From assembly GCF_000379785.1 (NCBI RefSeq), contig NZ_KB903668.1:1-64000 (forward strand): a stretch of DNA of 64,000 nt, written 5' to 3'. Under the pieces are notes generated by a model. It was given only the letters and a program-made list of their open reading frames with translations. It was not told the origin of the DNA and did not search any database. The position numbers and the translations under genes are program-made. Positions 16,905-26,023 of this stretch are shown here, one piece after another (position 1 is the first letter of the stretch; each line of letters starts with the position of its first letter). The stretch comes from Gallibacterium anatis DSM 16844 = F 149. Lineage in GTDB: Bacteria; Pseudomonadota; Gammaproteobacteria; Enterobacterales; Pasteurellaceae.

Positions 16905-17903
16905 TTAATTTCCAAATTTTATCTGTGCCATTTGAGCGGCAAGATAAAGTGATTCAGTCATACTTTTACTGTCTGCAATCCCTTTACCTGCAATCGGAAA
17001 TGCCGTACCGTGATCGACAGAAGTACGAATAAACGGTAAACCGACAGTCACGTTCACACCGGTATCAAATCCCAACAACTTAATTGGAATATGACCTTGG
17101 TCGTGATACATCACCACCACAATATCGAATTCATTTAGATTGGCAGCACGATGGAACACAGTGTCCGGTGGAATCGGTCCGCTTGCATTAATGCCTAACT
17201 GTTTTGCCGCCTCGACAGCCGGCACGATTTCTTTACTATCTTCATCACCGAACATTCCGTTTTCGCCTGAATGCGGATTTAATCCTGCCACAGCAACTCT
17301 TGGTTGTTTAAAGCCGAGCATTTTTGCGTTTTCATCCGCTAATTTAATGACTGTCAATACCCGTTCTTTTTTTACTAAATCACAAGCCTTACGGAGCTGA
17401 ACGTGTGTCGTCACGTGAATAACTCGAAGTTTTTCACTCACTAACATCATTGAATAGTCTTTTGTGCCACTTAATTGCGCCAAAATTTCAGTATGCCCCG
17501 GAAACATTTTCCCACCGGCGTGTAACGCTTCCTTATTCAAAGGTGCTGTTACCACCGCTTGAATTTTATTTGCCATAGCGTATTGAACTGCCTTTTCCAC
17601 ATATTCATACGCCGCCTTACCCGCTCGAGGATCCACTTGAGAATAAGGTAAATCCGCCGGCACATTGTCCAAATCGACTAAATCGATAGTCCCATATTTC
17701 GCATTTAAATTATCTAAATTTGTTACAACATTTATCTTTAACGGTGATTGCAATAAATCCAATGCTCGTTGCATCATTTTCTTATCGCCAATGACAATGG
17801 GTTGAGCAATTTCATAAAGATGTTTATCCGCCAGAGATTTAACAATAATTTCAGCACCAATCCCTGCAGCATCCCCCATTGTTATTCCTAAAACTGGTTT
17901 CAT
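16905..17903 (-). CDS. pdxA2: PdxA2-type 4-phospho-acid dehydrogenase
   Basis: NAD-dependent oxidative decarboxylase of 332 residues in the PdxA family. PdxA2 members convert D-threonate or D-erythronate 4-phosphate to dihydroxyacetone phosphate and CO2. The N-terminal TMGDAAGIGAEI and the metal-binding histidines in FPGHTE, MYHDQGHIPIK and FIRTSVDHGTAF are all visible. A true vitamin B6 PdxA is possible from sequence alone, but the operon with a DUF1537 kinase and KdgT supports the catabolic role. It is the first gene of the operon and is preceded by a palindromic operator and, further up, a CRP site. Confidence 0.82.
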   Translation of the reverse strand: MKPVLGITMGDAAGIGAEIIVKSLADKHLYEIAQPIVIGDKKMMQRALDLLQSPLKINVVTNLDNLNAKYGTIDLVDLDNVPADLPYSQVDPRAGKAAYEYVEKAVQYAMANKIQAVVTAPLNKEALHAGGKMFPGHTEILAQLSGTKDYSMMLVSEKLRVIHVTTHVQLRKACDLVKKERVLTVIKLADENAKMLGFKQPRVAVAGLNPHSGENGMFGDEDSKEIVPAVEAAKQLGINASGPIPPDTVFHRAANLNEFDIVVVMYHDQGHIPIKLLGFDTGVNVTVGLPFIRTSVDHGTAFPIAGKGIADSKSMTESLYLAAQMAQIKFGN

Positions 17904-17916
17904 TTAATACTCCTAT

Positions 17917-17932
17917 TGATTAAATTTAATCA
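17917..17932. promoter_or_regulatory. Palindromic operator candidate upstream of pdxA2
   Basis: TGATTAAATTTAATCA is a perfect 16-bp palindrome lying 14 bases upstream of the pdxA2 ATG, next to its ribosome-binding site. Binding there would block transcription or translation initiation. The DeoR-family protein encoded at the end of the operon is the natural candidate ligand. Confidence 0.6.
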
Positions 17933-18013
17933 CACAAATATAAGGAAATCACATAGCACTCCTCATACCTCCTAAATTTAGTCTAAATTATATGCATAAA
18001 AAGCGATTAAAAC

Positions 18014-18029
18014 TGTGAACAAGATCACA
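18014..18029. promoter_or_regulatory. CRP site upstream of pdxA2
   Basis: TGTGA-ACAAGA-TCACA matches the CRP consensus at all ten conserved positions. It lies about 110 bases upstream of pdxA2 and about 180 upstream of aniA, so catabolite control of the sugar-acid operon is the likeliest role. Confidence 0.75.
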
Positions 18030-18032
18030 AAA

Positions 18033-18067
18033 TGATTAAATTAAATCAAAAAGATTTTATTTAATCA
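18033..18067. promoter_or_regulatory. Pair of TGATTAAAT operator-like boxes
   Basis: A near-palindrome TGATTAAATTAAATCA (18033-18048) and an inverted box ATTTAATCA (18059-18067) repeat the core of the operator next to pdxA2. The spacing of about 115 bases from the first palindrome would permit repressor looping. Inference from repetition only. Confidence 0.5.
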
Positions 18068-18207
18068 TTTTATATGGATTAGATATGATTAAGTGCCAAA
18101 TGTTATATTAAGAACAGGTGGTTTAATAAGTCTTTATGATTATTGGAAAAATCGCTGTCATTCACTAAAATAGTTCGAATACTATTCAACTCAAACCATT
18201 CAAAACT

Positions 18208-19314
18208 ATGAAAAAAACGACATTAAACTTACTGCTTTCTGCATTTTTAATCGGGAATTTGAGCTTATCTGCTGCCGCACAATCTACAGATGTGCCGCAG
18301 AAGGTGGAGCAAAATGGTCAAGATGAAGTTTCATCTCTTCCGGTTATTGATGCGGAATTGACTGTTGCACCGAATGTGCCGGCACCCATTAAACGTGATT
18401 ATCCGGCTCGTGTAATTGTAAAATTAGAGGCGTTAGAAAAAATTATGGAAATTATGCCGAAAGTGCAATTTAAATATTGGACTTATAACGGTTCTACACC
18501 GGCGCCTTTTATTCGTGTGCGTGAGGGCGATACGGTGGAAGTGCATTTATCCAATCCGATTAACTCAAAACTACCGCACAGCATTGATTTCCACTCTTCA
18601 GCGGCACCTGACGGAACGGCAATGGCGAGTAATACATTGCCGGGACACACCAGTATTTATCGCTTCAAAGCACTCTCTCCCGGACTTTATCTTTACCATT
18701 GTGCCGCAATGCCCGGTGCACCGACACATATTGGTAAAGGAATGTTCGGGCTAATGCTGGTGGAGCCGAAAGCGGGATTGTCGCCGGTTGATAAAGAGTT
18801 TTACATTGTACAAAACGAATTTTATACCAATGGTGAATTTGGTGAACCGGGATTACAGGTTTTCAGTTCACAAAAAGCCAGTTATGAATTACCGGATTAT
18901 GTCGTTTTTAATGGTCATTTTGCCTCAATGATGGGAGATAAGGCCTTGCAAGCCAAAGTGGGTGAAAAATTGCGTTTTTACGTTGGTAATGCCGGCCCAA
19001 ACAAAGTATCTTCTTTTCATTTAATTGGGAAAACGTTTGATACGGTCTATGTCGAGGCCGGTTCGTTAAAAAATCATAATGTGCAGACTACGTTAATTCC
19101 AGCCGGTGGGGCGATGATAGCGGAAACGACTATTCCGGTGCCGGGACAATACACTTTCGTAGATCATTCCATTTTTCGTACTGAGAAAGGTGCGAAGGGA
19201 ACATTAATGGTAACAGGTGATGAAAATCCAGCGATCTTTAGCGGCAAACTAAAGGACGAACCGTATAACAAACGCAATCCGGATGCGGATGTTTCTACCG
19301 GCTTTCAGCACTAA
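18208..19314 (+). CDS. aniA: Copper-containing nitrite reductase, AniA/NirK type
   Basis: Reduces nitrite to nitric oxide in the periplasm. The protein has 368 residues: a Sec signal peptide (about 1-25, ending SAAAQS) and two cupredoxin domains. Copper ligands are visible: HSIDFH (type 2 His, with the catalytic Asp), YHCAAMPGAPTHIGKGMFG (type 1 Cys, His and Met plus a type 2 His), SSFHLIG and VDHSIF. Long stretches resemble Neisseria AniA (EPKAGLSPVDKEFYIVQ, YVVFNGH). Unlike AniA there is no lipobox cysteine, so it should be soluble or weakly anchored. The ATG has only a weak ribosome site. No nitric oxide reductase gene is adjacent. Confidence 0.9.
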   Translation: MKKTTLNLLLSAFLIGNLSLSAAAQSTDVPQKVEQNGQDEVSSLPVIDAELTVAPNVPAPIKRDYPARVIVKLEALEKIMEIMPKVQFKYWTYNGSTPAPFIRVREGDTVEVHLSNPINSKLPHSIDFHSSAAPDGTAMASNTLPGHTSIYRFKALSPGLYLYHCAAMPGAPTHIGKGMFGLMLVEPKAGLSPVDKEFYIVQNEFYTNGEFGEPGLQVFSSQKASYELPDYVVFNGHFASMMGDKALQAKVGEKLRFYVGNAGPNKVSSFHLIGKTFDTVYVEAGSLKNHNVQTTLIPAGGAMIAETTIPVPGQYTFVDHSIFRTEKGAKGTLMVTGDENPAIFSGKLKDEPYNKRNPDADVSTGFQH

Positions 19315-19328
19315 TCAAATTCAAGCAT

Positions 19329-19360
19329 AAAAAACGGCAACTTTTATCGTTGCCGTTTTT
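19329..19360 (+). terminator. Terminator after aniA
   Basis: Stem AAAAACGGCAAC paired with GTTGCCGTTTTT around a 7-base loop, with a run of T at the end. The A run on the left side makes it bidirectional, so it can also stop maoP transcription. Confidence 0.88.
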
Positions 19361-19387
19361 CTGTTCTATTCATTTTCTTTCTAAAAC

Positions 19388-19717
19388 TTAGTCAGCATTG
19401 TAATCATCAACCGCATCATTTGATAATTCACCTGTTAAGGTATAAACACGTTTGGTGCGAGAAATACGCGCACGATATTTTGCCCAAGTTTTTTCAAAAA
19501 AGGTTTCTGCCGGACGTTCACCACGGCAAAAAGCCACAAATTGTTTTTCTTCTTCAGTAACCGGTTCACGATTACCATTTTCTAGCTCAAGAAAAGCTAA
19601 ACCGTGATTTTCCAACGCTTGAGATTCACGAATTGTGTAATCTCCGTGACGCGCAAAACCGCGCGGATAATTTTTATCATCAAAGAAACGACGAGTAACG
19701 CTAAAACTTTCAGACAT
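19388..19717 (-). CDS. maoP: MaoP (YifE), macrodomain Ori organisation protein, DUF413
   Basis: Small basic/acidic protein of 109 residues. It matches E. coli MaoP/YifE along its length: [54 protein letters not shown] and [12 protein letters not shown]. In E. coli MaoP acts with the maoS site to organise the Ori macrodomain; I did not identify a maoS-like site here. Monocistronic, with ribosome site GAAGGA before the ATG. Confidence 0.88.
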   Translation of the reverse strand: MSESFSVTRRFFDDKNYPRGFARHGDYTIRESQALENHGLAFLELENGNREPVTEEEKQFVAFCRGERPAETFFEKTWAKYRARISRTKRVYTLTGELSNDAVDDYNAD

Positions 19718-19786
19718 AGTTAAAATTCCTTCATTTTAATCAAAAAGCGAAAAATCGCATTTAAGCAACTTTTCGCCGTAAGTCAA

Positions 19787-20428
19787 TTATTTTTTCAAAA
19801 GATATTGGGTTAAATCGACATAACGTTGAATAAACTCTTCAATCGTCTGCACTTTTGAGAAACCGCTGTCATTGCCGGTTTCGATATGGTAATTCCCGTT
19901 GATATAGAAATCCGGCACGCCACGAACTTTAAATTTCTCTGCTGCCATTTCTTGTGCGGATACTAATGCATTAACAGCAAAACTATTAATTGCACCATCG
20001 AACTCTTTAGCATCAATACCGTTATCAATAAAGATTTGACGAATATCGTCCATTGAAGAGAGGCTGTTTTTCTGAGCTGCTTCAAATAAAGGCGCACGCA
20101 CTTTATCTTCAGCACCAATCGCCATTGCTAACGCCCAAGCTCGAGTGAGATTTTCTGATTGAGCGCCTAAGAAATTAACGTGATATTGTTTAAATTCAAC
20201 ATTTTTCGGCAAAGATTGTTTAATTTTTTCCGGAATATGGAATTTCATTTCATAGTCATAACAATGAGGGCAATAAAAGGAGAAAAACTCAATCACACTA
20301 CTATCATTGCTTGGTTTAAAGCCAAGTGAAGTGTAATCCTTTCCTTCAGTAAAATTTTCCGCCGCCATTGCCGGTGATACATTCACCGCAAAAAGCAAGG
20401 TTACGATTGCTAATAACAGTTTTTTCAT
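19787..20428 (-). CDS. dsbA: Thiol:disulfide interchange protein DsbA
   Basis: Periplasmic disulfide oxidase of 213 residues that donates disulfides to newly exported proteins and is reoxidised by DsbB. A signal peptide spans residues 1-22 (AVNVSPAMA, cut before AE). The active site is CPHC at residues 53-56 in a thioredoxin fold, and the cis-proline loop is RGVPDFYING. It lies 13 bases downstream of yihD, the arrangement known from E. coli, and both are probably cotranscribed. It supports the ccm and copper enzymes exported from elsewhere in this window. Confidence 0.95.
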   Translation of the reverse strand: MKKLLLAIVTLLFAVNVSPAMAAENFTEGKDYTSLGFKPSNDSSVIEFFSFYCPHCYDYEMKFHIPEKIKQSLPKNVEFKQYHVNFLGAQSENLTRAWALAMAIGAEDKVRAPLFEAAQKNSLSSMDDIRQIFIDNGIDAKEFDGAINSFAVNALVSAQEMAAEKFKVRGVPDFYINGNYHIETGNDSGFSKVQTIEEFIQRYVDLTQYLLKK

Positions 20429-20441
20429 CGTTGTTAAACTC

Positions 20442-20708
20442 CTATTTAATAATTCCTCGCGCCTTTAATAACGCTGTTTTAAAATCTTCTTCGTAATCTT
20501 TTTTAATTCCCGGAATCGGTTCATTTTTATCTTTATCCGCCATTTTCAGATGATAAATAATAACCTCATCACTTAACTCGCTTAATTCGCCATCGAAGCC
20601 GGCTTCTTTAGCAATTTTTTGCAGAATTTGCATTAAATTCAAGTCCGGATCTTTTGACCAATAAGGCTGCAACAGCTCCAAAACTTCATTTAAACGATGA
20701 CATTTCAT
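20442..20708 (-). CDS. yihD: YihD family protein (DUF1040)
   Basis: 88-residue cytoplasmic protein of unknown function. It matches the YihD family across its length ([20 protein letters not shown] and [16 protein letters not shown]). It lies immediately upstream of dsbA in the same direction, as in E. coli. Divergent from mobA with about 74 bases between them. Ribosome site GAGGAAAA precedes the ATG. Confidence 0.88.
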   Translation of the reverse strand: MKCHRLNEVLELLQPYWSKDPDLNLMQILQKIAKEAGFDGELSELSDEVIIYHLKMADKDKNEPIPGIKKDYEEDFKTALLKARGIIK

Positions 20709-20782
20709 CGGATTTTCCTCACAGTTTTTAGTTGGTGTGCGATAATACCACTTAATTTTTTAATTGCCAAAAAGAGATTACA

Positions 20783-21373
20783 ATGCAGGAACAGATTAGT
20801 GCAGTTATTTTGTGTGGTGGGCAAGCTCGGCGAATGAACGGTGTTGATAAAGGCTTACAGCGATTACAAGGAAAACCGTTATATCAATGGGTTTATCAGG
20901 CAATTGCAACGCAAGTCGATGAAGTAATCATCAGTGCAAATCGTTCATTATCACAATATGCCGAAAGCGGCTTGCCGGTGATTTCAGATCACATTGAGGG
21001 CTTTCTTGGTCCGTTAAGCGGAATGTTTAGCGGATTACAGACGGCAAAACACGATTGGGTGCTATTTGTGCCTTGTGATACGCCTTTTTTACCTGTAAAT
21101 TTAGTAACTCGTTTACTGGATAAACGCCGCACCAACACAGAGGTTGTTTATGTTACTGATGGTGAGCGTGAGCATCCGACCTGTTGCCTGTTAAAACGAA
21201 CTTTAAGTGCCGATCTAAAGAGTTATTTGCAACAGGGAAATCGGCGTGTATTACAATTTTTTCAACAACATAATTATGAAACTGCTGATTTTTCCGCACA
21301 AAAATCCTGTTTTACAAACATAAACTCACTTGAACAACTAGCTTTTTATCACCAAAGAGGGAATTTGAAATGA
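20783..21373 (+). CDS. mobA: Molybdenum cofactor guanylyltransferase
   Basis: Transfers GMP from GTP to molybdopterin-molybdate to form the MGD cofactor used by DMSO-reductase family enzymes. 196 residues with the nucleotidyltransferase N-terminus ILCGGQARRMNGVDKGLQRL, GFLGPLSGMFSGLQ and the metal-binding FVPCDTPFLP. Its usual partner mobB is about 17 kb away at 38554, so the two are separated here. The stop overlaps the start of the ACT-domain gene by four bases, suggesting one operon. Confidence 0.92.
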   Translation: MQEQISAVILCGGQARRMNGVDKGLQRLQGKPLYQWVYQAIATQVDEVIISANRSLSQYAESGLPVISDHIEGFLGPLSGMFSGLQTAKHDWVLFVPCDTPFLPVNLVTRLLDKRRTNTEVVYVTDGEREHPTCCLLKRTLSADLKSYLQQGNRRVLQFFQQHNYETADFSAQKSCFTNINSLEQLAFYHQRGNLK

Positions 21374-21642
21374 ATCAATCTGTATTAACTGTGATCGGCA
21401 AAGACCGAATCGGTATCGTCTATGATGTTGCAAAATTACTTGCCGAACAACAGATCAACATTGTGAATATCAGCCAACAATTAATGGATGGTTATTTCAC
21501 AATGATTTTATTGGTGGATACCACTGAATGTAAAAAAGATTATCAAACCTTAGCCGCTTATTGCAGTGAAGAGGGGCAAAAATTAGGATTAGATTTGCGC
21601 CTACAAAACACTGAAATTTTTAACGCAATGTACCGCATTTAA
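21370..21642 (+). CDS. ACT domain protein, UPF0237 family
   Basis: A 90-residue stand-alone ACT domain. [21 protein letters not shown] at the N-terminus is the first strand-loop-helix of the fold, with the ligand-binding glycine; [21 protein letters not shown] follows. Such proteins are presumed amino-acid-sensing regulators, but no function is established for this family. It overlaps mobA by four bases and lies ten bases before the PFL gene, a pairing conserved widely in bacteria. Confidence 0.85.
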   Translation: MNQSVLTVIGKDRIGIVYDVAKLLAEQQINIVNISQQLMDGYFTMILLVDTTECKKDYQTLAAYCSEEGQKLGLDLRLQNTEIFNAMYRI

Positions 21643-21652
21643 AGGTGGCTAT

Positions 21653-23014
21653 ATGAGCAACAGTATTCAATCTTATGAAATTCTAGAAACATTGCGAATG
21701 GTGTCGGATCAAAATTTTGATGTCCGCACTATCACTATTGGTATCGATTTACACGACTGTATCAGTGATAACATTGATGTATTAAATCAAAATATTTATG
21801 ACAAAATTGTGCGTATTGGCGGTGATCTGGTGCAAACCGCACGCGAACTTTCAGCAAAATATGGTATTCCTATCGTAAACCAACGCATTTCCGTCACACC
21901 TATTGCACAGATTGCTGCAGCTACTAAAGCAAATTCTTATGTTTCGATTGCTCAAACCTTAGATCGTGCCGCCAAAGCTATCGGTGTATCTTTTATCGGC
22001 GGTTTTTCCGCCTTGGTGCATAAAGGGATGAGTCCTTCTGATGAAGTGTTAATCCGCTCTATTCCGCAAGCAATGAAAACCACTGATATTGTTTGTAGTT
22101 CAGTCAACATCGGTTCAACCAAAGCTGGCATTAATATGGATGCAGTTAAATTGGTGGGCGAAATGGTTAAACAGACCTCTGAAATCACGCCGGAAGGTTT
22201 CGGTTGTGCCAAAGTGGTGATTTTCTGTAATGCAGTGGAAGATAATCCTTTTATGGCTGGGGCTTTCCACGGTGCCGGTGAAGGTGATGCGGTGATTAAT
22301 GTCGGCGTTTCCGGCCCGGGCGTTGTAAAAGCGGCATTGGAAAACAGTCAAGCCACCACCTTAACTGAAGTGGCAGAAATTGTGAAAAAAACGGCATTCA
22401 AAATTACACGTGTTGGCGAATTGATCGGGCAGGAAGCTAGCAAGCGTTTAGGCATTCCGTTTGGCATTTTAGATCTATCACTGGCTCCAACTCCTGCTAT
22501 CGGAGATAGCGTTGCTCGTATCTTAGAGCAAATGGGATTAACAGTTTGCGGCACTCACGGCACAACCGCAGCTTTAGCGTTACTCAATGATGCGGTGAAA
22601 AAAGGTGGAATGATGGCAAGCAGTTCTGTCGGCGGTTTAAGCGGTGCTTTTATTCCGGTTTCCGAAGATGAGGGAATGATTGCCGCCGCTAAACAAGGCA
22701 CTTTAACCTTGGATAAATTGGAAGCCATGACTGCGGTCTGCTCAGTCGGTTTGGATATGATCGCTGTTCCAGGTTCCACTTCCGCCAGTACCATTTCCGG
22801 CATTATTGCTGATGAAGCGGCAATCGGGATGATCAACAGCAAAACCACTGCTGTGCGCATCATTCCTGTTCCGGGGAAAGATGTCGGTGATATGGTTGAG
22901 TTCGGCGGTTTACTCGGTTATGCCCCGATTATGCCGGTTAAAGAGGGATCTTGCGAAATTTTCGTTAATCGTGGCGGACGCATTCCGGCACCGGTTCAAT
23001 CATTGAAAAACTGA
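21653..23014 (+). CDS. PFL family protein, UPF0210 (DUF711)
   Basis: Cytoplasmic protein of 453 residues, the usual length. Family blocks include [73 protein letters not shown] and the C-terminal [21 protein letters not shown]. The fold is distantly related to glycyl-radical enzymes, but the catalytic role is not known and no glycyl-radical loop is claimed here. The constant pairing with the ACT protein suggests a regulated enzyme of amino-acid metabolism; that is inference. Confidence 0.88.
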   Translation: MSNSIQSYEILETLRMVSDQNFDVRTITIGIDLHDCISDNIDVLNQNIYDKIVRIGGDLVQTARELSAKYGIPIVNQRISVTPIAQIAAATKANSYVSIAQTLDRAAKAIGVSFIGGFSALVHKGMSPSDEVLIRSIPQAMKTTDIVCSSVNIGSTKAGINMDAVKLVGEMVKQTSEITPEGFGCAKVVIFCNAVEDNPFMAGAFHGAGEGDAVINVGVSGPGVVKAALENSQATTLTEVAEIVKKTAFKITRVGELIGQEASKRLGIPFGILDLSLAPTPAIGDSVARILEQMGLTVCGTHGTTAALALLNDAVKKGGMMASSSVGGLSGAFIPVSEDEGMIAAAKQGTLTLDKLEAMTAVCSVGLDMIAVPGSTSASTISGIIADEAAIGMINSKTTAVRIIPVPGKDVGDMVEFGGLLGYAPIMPVKEGSCEIFVNRGGRIPAPVQSLKN

Positions 23015-23107
23015 TGAAAAAAAGAAAAGCAGATAAAAGGTTTGCTACTCTTGTCTGCTTACAACACTCATGGTGCTTAGCAAAACACGCTGCACCATTT
23101 TTCTGTT

Positions 23108-24640
23108 TTACGCTATCGGCGGCACATAATTGCCGGCAACAATAGCATCCTTAATTCTAGCCGCTTCAGATAAAACCTGATCTAATAAAGATTTCACATC
23201 ATCCAAAGTCGCAATCGGACTTAATGTCGTCATTTTTAAGGCTTGTTGTTCACCCACTTTTGTTACACCAATATTGGCTTCACCGCGTGCAAACAGCTCA
23301 TCCGCCACATTCTGATTTAACAGATCAACATATTCTGCCGGATAACCTTGCGGATTCACACGGAACAGAATAGAGGCAAATTGCGGCTCAACTAACATTT
23401 CCAGATCATCGGTAGCATTAATATAATCACGAATTTCTCGCGCCAAATACACCCCGTGATCGATCATCGATGCATAAAGATTTTCCCCCAATGCTTCCAT
23501 TGTGAACCACAACTTTAAGGCATCAAAACGGCGTGTTGTCTGCAACGATTTCGCCACTAAATTCGGTACTCCATACTCCTCATCATATTCTGAATTGAGG
23601 TAATCTGCTTTGTAATCAATGAAACGGAAGTTTCGTTCATCTTTCAATAAAAACGCACCGCAAGAGATTGTTTGGAAGAAATGTTTATGGAAATCCAACG
23701 TCACCGAATCGGCTTTCTCCAAACCGTTTAACCAATGGCGGAAATCTTTTGATAACAATAATGCACCGCCCCACGCCGCATCAATATGCAACCACGCGCC
23801 ATATTGATCGCTGATAGCACGAATCGCTTCAATATCATCAATCGCACCAGCATCGGTTGTCCCTGCCGTTGCAACCACGCAAGCAACCAATTTTCCTTGT
23901 GCTTGAAGTTCGGCTAACGTTTTTTCTAATGCCGCAATATCCATTTGTGCATTTTTATTGGTCGGCACAGTCACCACTGACTGAAAGCCCATTCCCATCA
24001 TTGCCATATTTTTCTGTACGGAAAAATGAGCGTTTTCGGAACAAACCACTTTCACTTTTTGCAGAGCATCCGGCGGCAGACCGTTTTGCTGCACCAACCA
24101 CTCCGAGCCATCTTCATTTTGCCAATGTTTAGCAATGCAGGCATCTCGTGCCAACAATACGCCCATCAAATTGGATTGCGTTCCGCCGGAAGTAAATACC
24201 CCGGCAGTGCCTTCGCCATAACCGACTTTTTGCCGCAGCCAATTAATTAACTGCTCTTCCATAATTGAACCGGCCGGGCTTTGATCCCAAGAGTCCATTG
24301 ATTGATTGGTCGCATTAATCAACACTTCAGCAATTTGGCTGGACACCATTGTCGGACAGTGTAAATGTGCCAAAGAGTGCGGATGATGCACTTTTAAACT
24401 TGGATTGAGGAAAATGGTTACCAATCGTTGTAAGGTATTTTCTAAACCGGCTCCCTCTTTTGTCGGCGCAAATTCAATCGTTGAACGTAACCGGCGGATA
24501 CTGCCACCGGTATACATTTTGTCATTCTGCAACCATTGACAAACAGCTTCGACCGCTTTATTCATTGCGCGCTGATAATCTTGAATAGATAGCTCATCGC
24601 GGCAAAACAGTGCCTGTTTATGTTGAGATAACATTGACAT
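23108..24640 (-). CDS. ddc: L-2,4-diaminobutyrate decarboxylase
   Basis: PLP-dependent group II decarboxylase of 510 residues that converts L-2,4-diaminobutyrate to 1,3-diaminopropane. The PLP lysine is in [10 protein letters not shown], with the preceding [10 protein letters not shown] (cofactor aspartate) and [18 protein letters not shown] chose the ATG at 24640, eight bases after TTGAGG; an in-frame TTG five codons earlier is less likely. It lies 15 bases after dat and completes the two-step pathway. The enzyme pair is known from Haemophilus and Acinetobacter. Confidence 0.92.
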   Translation of the reverse strand: MSMLSQHKQALFCRDELSIQDYQRAMNKAVEAVCQWLQNDKMYTGGSIRRLRSTIEFAPTKEGAGLENTLQRLVTIFLNPSLKVHHPHSLAHLHCPTMVSSQIAEVLINATNQSMDSWDQSPAGSIMEEQLINWLRQKVGYGEGTAGVFTSGGTQSNLMGVLLARDACIAKHWQNEDGSEWLVQQNGLPPDALQKVKVVCSENAHFSVQKNMAMMGMGFQSVVTVPTNKNAQMDIAALEKTLAELQAQGKLVACVVATAGTTDAGAIDDIEAIRAISDQYGAWLHIDAAWGGALLLSKDFRHWLNGLEKADSVTLDFHKHFFQTISCGAFLLKDERNFRFIDYKADYLNSEYDEEYGVPNLVAKSLQTTRRFDALKLWFTMEALGENLYASMIDHGVYLAREIRDYINATDDLEMLVEPQFASILFRVNPQGYPAEYVDLLNQNVADELFARGEANIGVTKVGEQQALKMTTLSPIATLDDVKSLLDQVLSEAARIKDAIVAGNYVPPIA

Positions 24641-24655
24641 TGTTTTTATCCTCAA

Positions 24656-26023
24656 TTAACCACGAACCGCTGCTAACGCTTCCACCAATGATTTGGTAAA
24701 GCGTTTGATCATCTCTTCGCACTCTTGCTGGCTGATGATAATCGGGCAAAGCACACGCACCACATTACCGTTACGTCCGCCACGTTCCAACAACAAACGA
24801 TTGTCAAAACAGGCTTTTTGGATAGCCACCGCTAAATCGGCATCGCCCGGGAATGCGCCGGTATGATCGGCTTTCTGGCGTTCATCAACAATTTCAATGC
24901 CCATCATTAAACCACGTCCGCGCACATCACCGATACAAGGATACTGTTTTGCTAATGCTTGCAATGCTGTTTTTAAATAGTCTCCGCGCTCTTGTGCATT
25001 TTGTGCTAAATTTTGTTCACGCATAATTTTTAAAGAAGCATACCCTGTTGCCATCGCTAATTGATTTCCTCGGAAAGTACCAGTATGACCTGCCGGCTTC
25101 CAAGCATCAAACTCTTTACGAATAGCTAATACTGCTAATGGCAAACTACCACCAACGGCTTTCGACATCACCACAATATCAGGTTCAATATTAGCGTGTT
25201 CAAAAGCAAACATTTTTCCTGAACGACAAAATCCAGCTTGCACCTCATCAACAATCATCAAAATACCGTGTTTTTGTGTCACTTCACGTACTTTTTGTAG
25301 AAATTCAATTGGTGCTGGCACTACACCACCTTCTCCTTGAATGGCTTCCAAAATAACGGCAGCTGGTTTAACCACTCCGCTTTCAACATCTTCAATAAAG
25401 TTTTCAAAATAGTGCGTTACCGCTTTGGCACCTGCTTCTCCACCGATACCAAACGGACAACGATAGGAATGCGGATATGGCATAAACTGTACGCCTGCCA
25501 TCAGATTCTGTACCGCATTTTTGGCACCTAAATTACCGGTTAACGATAATGCGCCGTGAGTCATTCCGTGGAAGCCACCTGAAAATGCGATCACATTACC
25601 GCGTCCGGTATAGGTTTTGGCTAATTTAATCGCCGCTTCGTTTGCATCCGCACCTGATGGACCACAGAACTGTAAACAGTATTTATCTTTCGGAAAGAAA
25701 GAGAGTAATTCTTCGGTAAAAGCATCTTTCAACGGCGTGGTTAAATCTAAAGTATGCAATGGCAAACCACTTTCGATGGTATCCAAAATGGCTTGTTTAA
25801 TTGCAGGATGATTATGTCCAAGTGCCAATGTACCGGCACCGGCTAAGAAATCTAAATATTCATTCCCTTCCACATCGGTTACCCAACAACCGGAAGCTTT
25901 CGCAATCGCTAAAGGTAATTTTCTTGGGTAACTACGCACATTGGATTCCATTTTATTTTGGCGATCCAAATAATAGGCATTGGTGGCGTTATCGATTGAT
26001 TTTACAGGAGTGATAATTGTCAT
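24656..26023 (-). CDS. dat: Diaminobutyrate-2-oxoglutarate aminotransferase
   Basis: Class III PLP aminotransferase of 455 residues that makes L-2,4-diaminobutyrate from aspartate semialdehyde with glutamate as amino donor. Visible are [53 protein letters not shown] and the PLP lysine in [16 protein letters not shown] placed the start at 26023 ([12 protein letters not shown]), where Dat proteins normally begin. The frame is open upstream to 26116, but those 31 residues ([12 protein letters not shown]...) look like translated leader. AGAAGG lies about 12 bases upstream. It forms an operon with ddc. Confidence 0.9.
   Translation of the reverse strand: MTIITPVKSIDNATNAYYLDRQNKMESNVRSYPRKLPLAIAKASGCWVTDVEGNEYLDFLAGAGTLALGHNHPAIKQAILDTIESGLPLHTLDLTTPLKDAFTEELLSFFPKDKYCLQFCGPSGADANEAAIKLAKTYTGRGNVIAFSGGFHGMTHGALSLTGNLGAKNAVQNLMAGVQFMPYPHSYRCPFGIGGEAGAKAVTHYFENFIEDVESGVVKPAAVILEAIQGEGGVVPAPIEFLQKVREVTQKHGILMIVDEVQAGFCRSGKMFAFEHANIEPDIVVMSKAVGGSLPLAVLAIRKEFDAWKPAGHTGTFRGNQLAMATGYASLKIMREQNLAQNAQERGDYLKTALQALAKQYPCIGDVRGRGLMMGIEIVDERQKADHTGAFPGDADLAVAIQKACFDNRLLLERGGRNGNVVRVLCPIIISQQECEEMIKRFTKSLVEALAAVRG

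Larger units (their letters stand above)
17904..18207. other. Divergent regulatory region between pdxA2 and aniA
   Basis: 304 bases without a gene. It holds four occurrences of TGATTAAAT in both orientations (in a palindrome at 17917-17932, at 18033-18041, and inverted at 18059-18067) and a perfect CRP motif at 18014-18029. The stretch 18070-18207 before aniA is AT-rich and I see no clear FNR or NsrR site in it. Confidence 0.7.

Noticed and set aside
22348..22863. Minus-strand frames of 68 and 102 residues
   Set aside because: Antisense to the PFL gene, whose family blocks are continuous across the region.
23030..23070. Terminator after the PFL gene
   Set aside because: GCAGATAAAAGG and CTTGTCTGC pair only imperfectly and without a T run; not strong enough to call.
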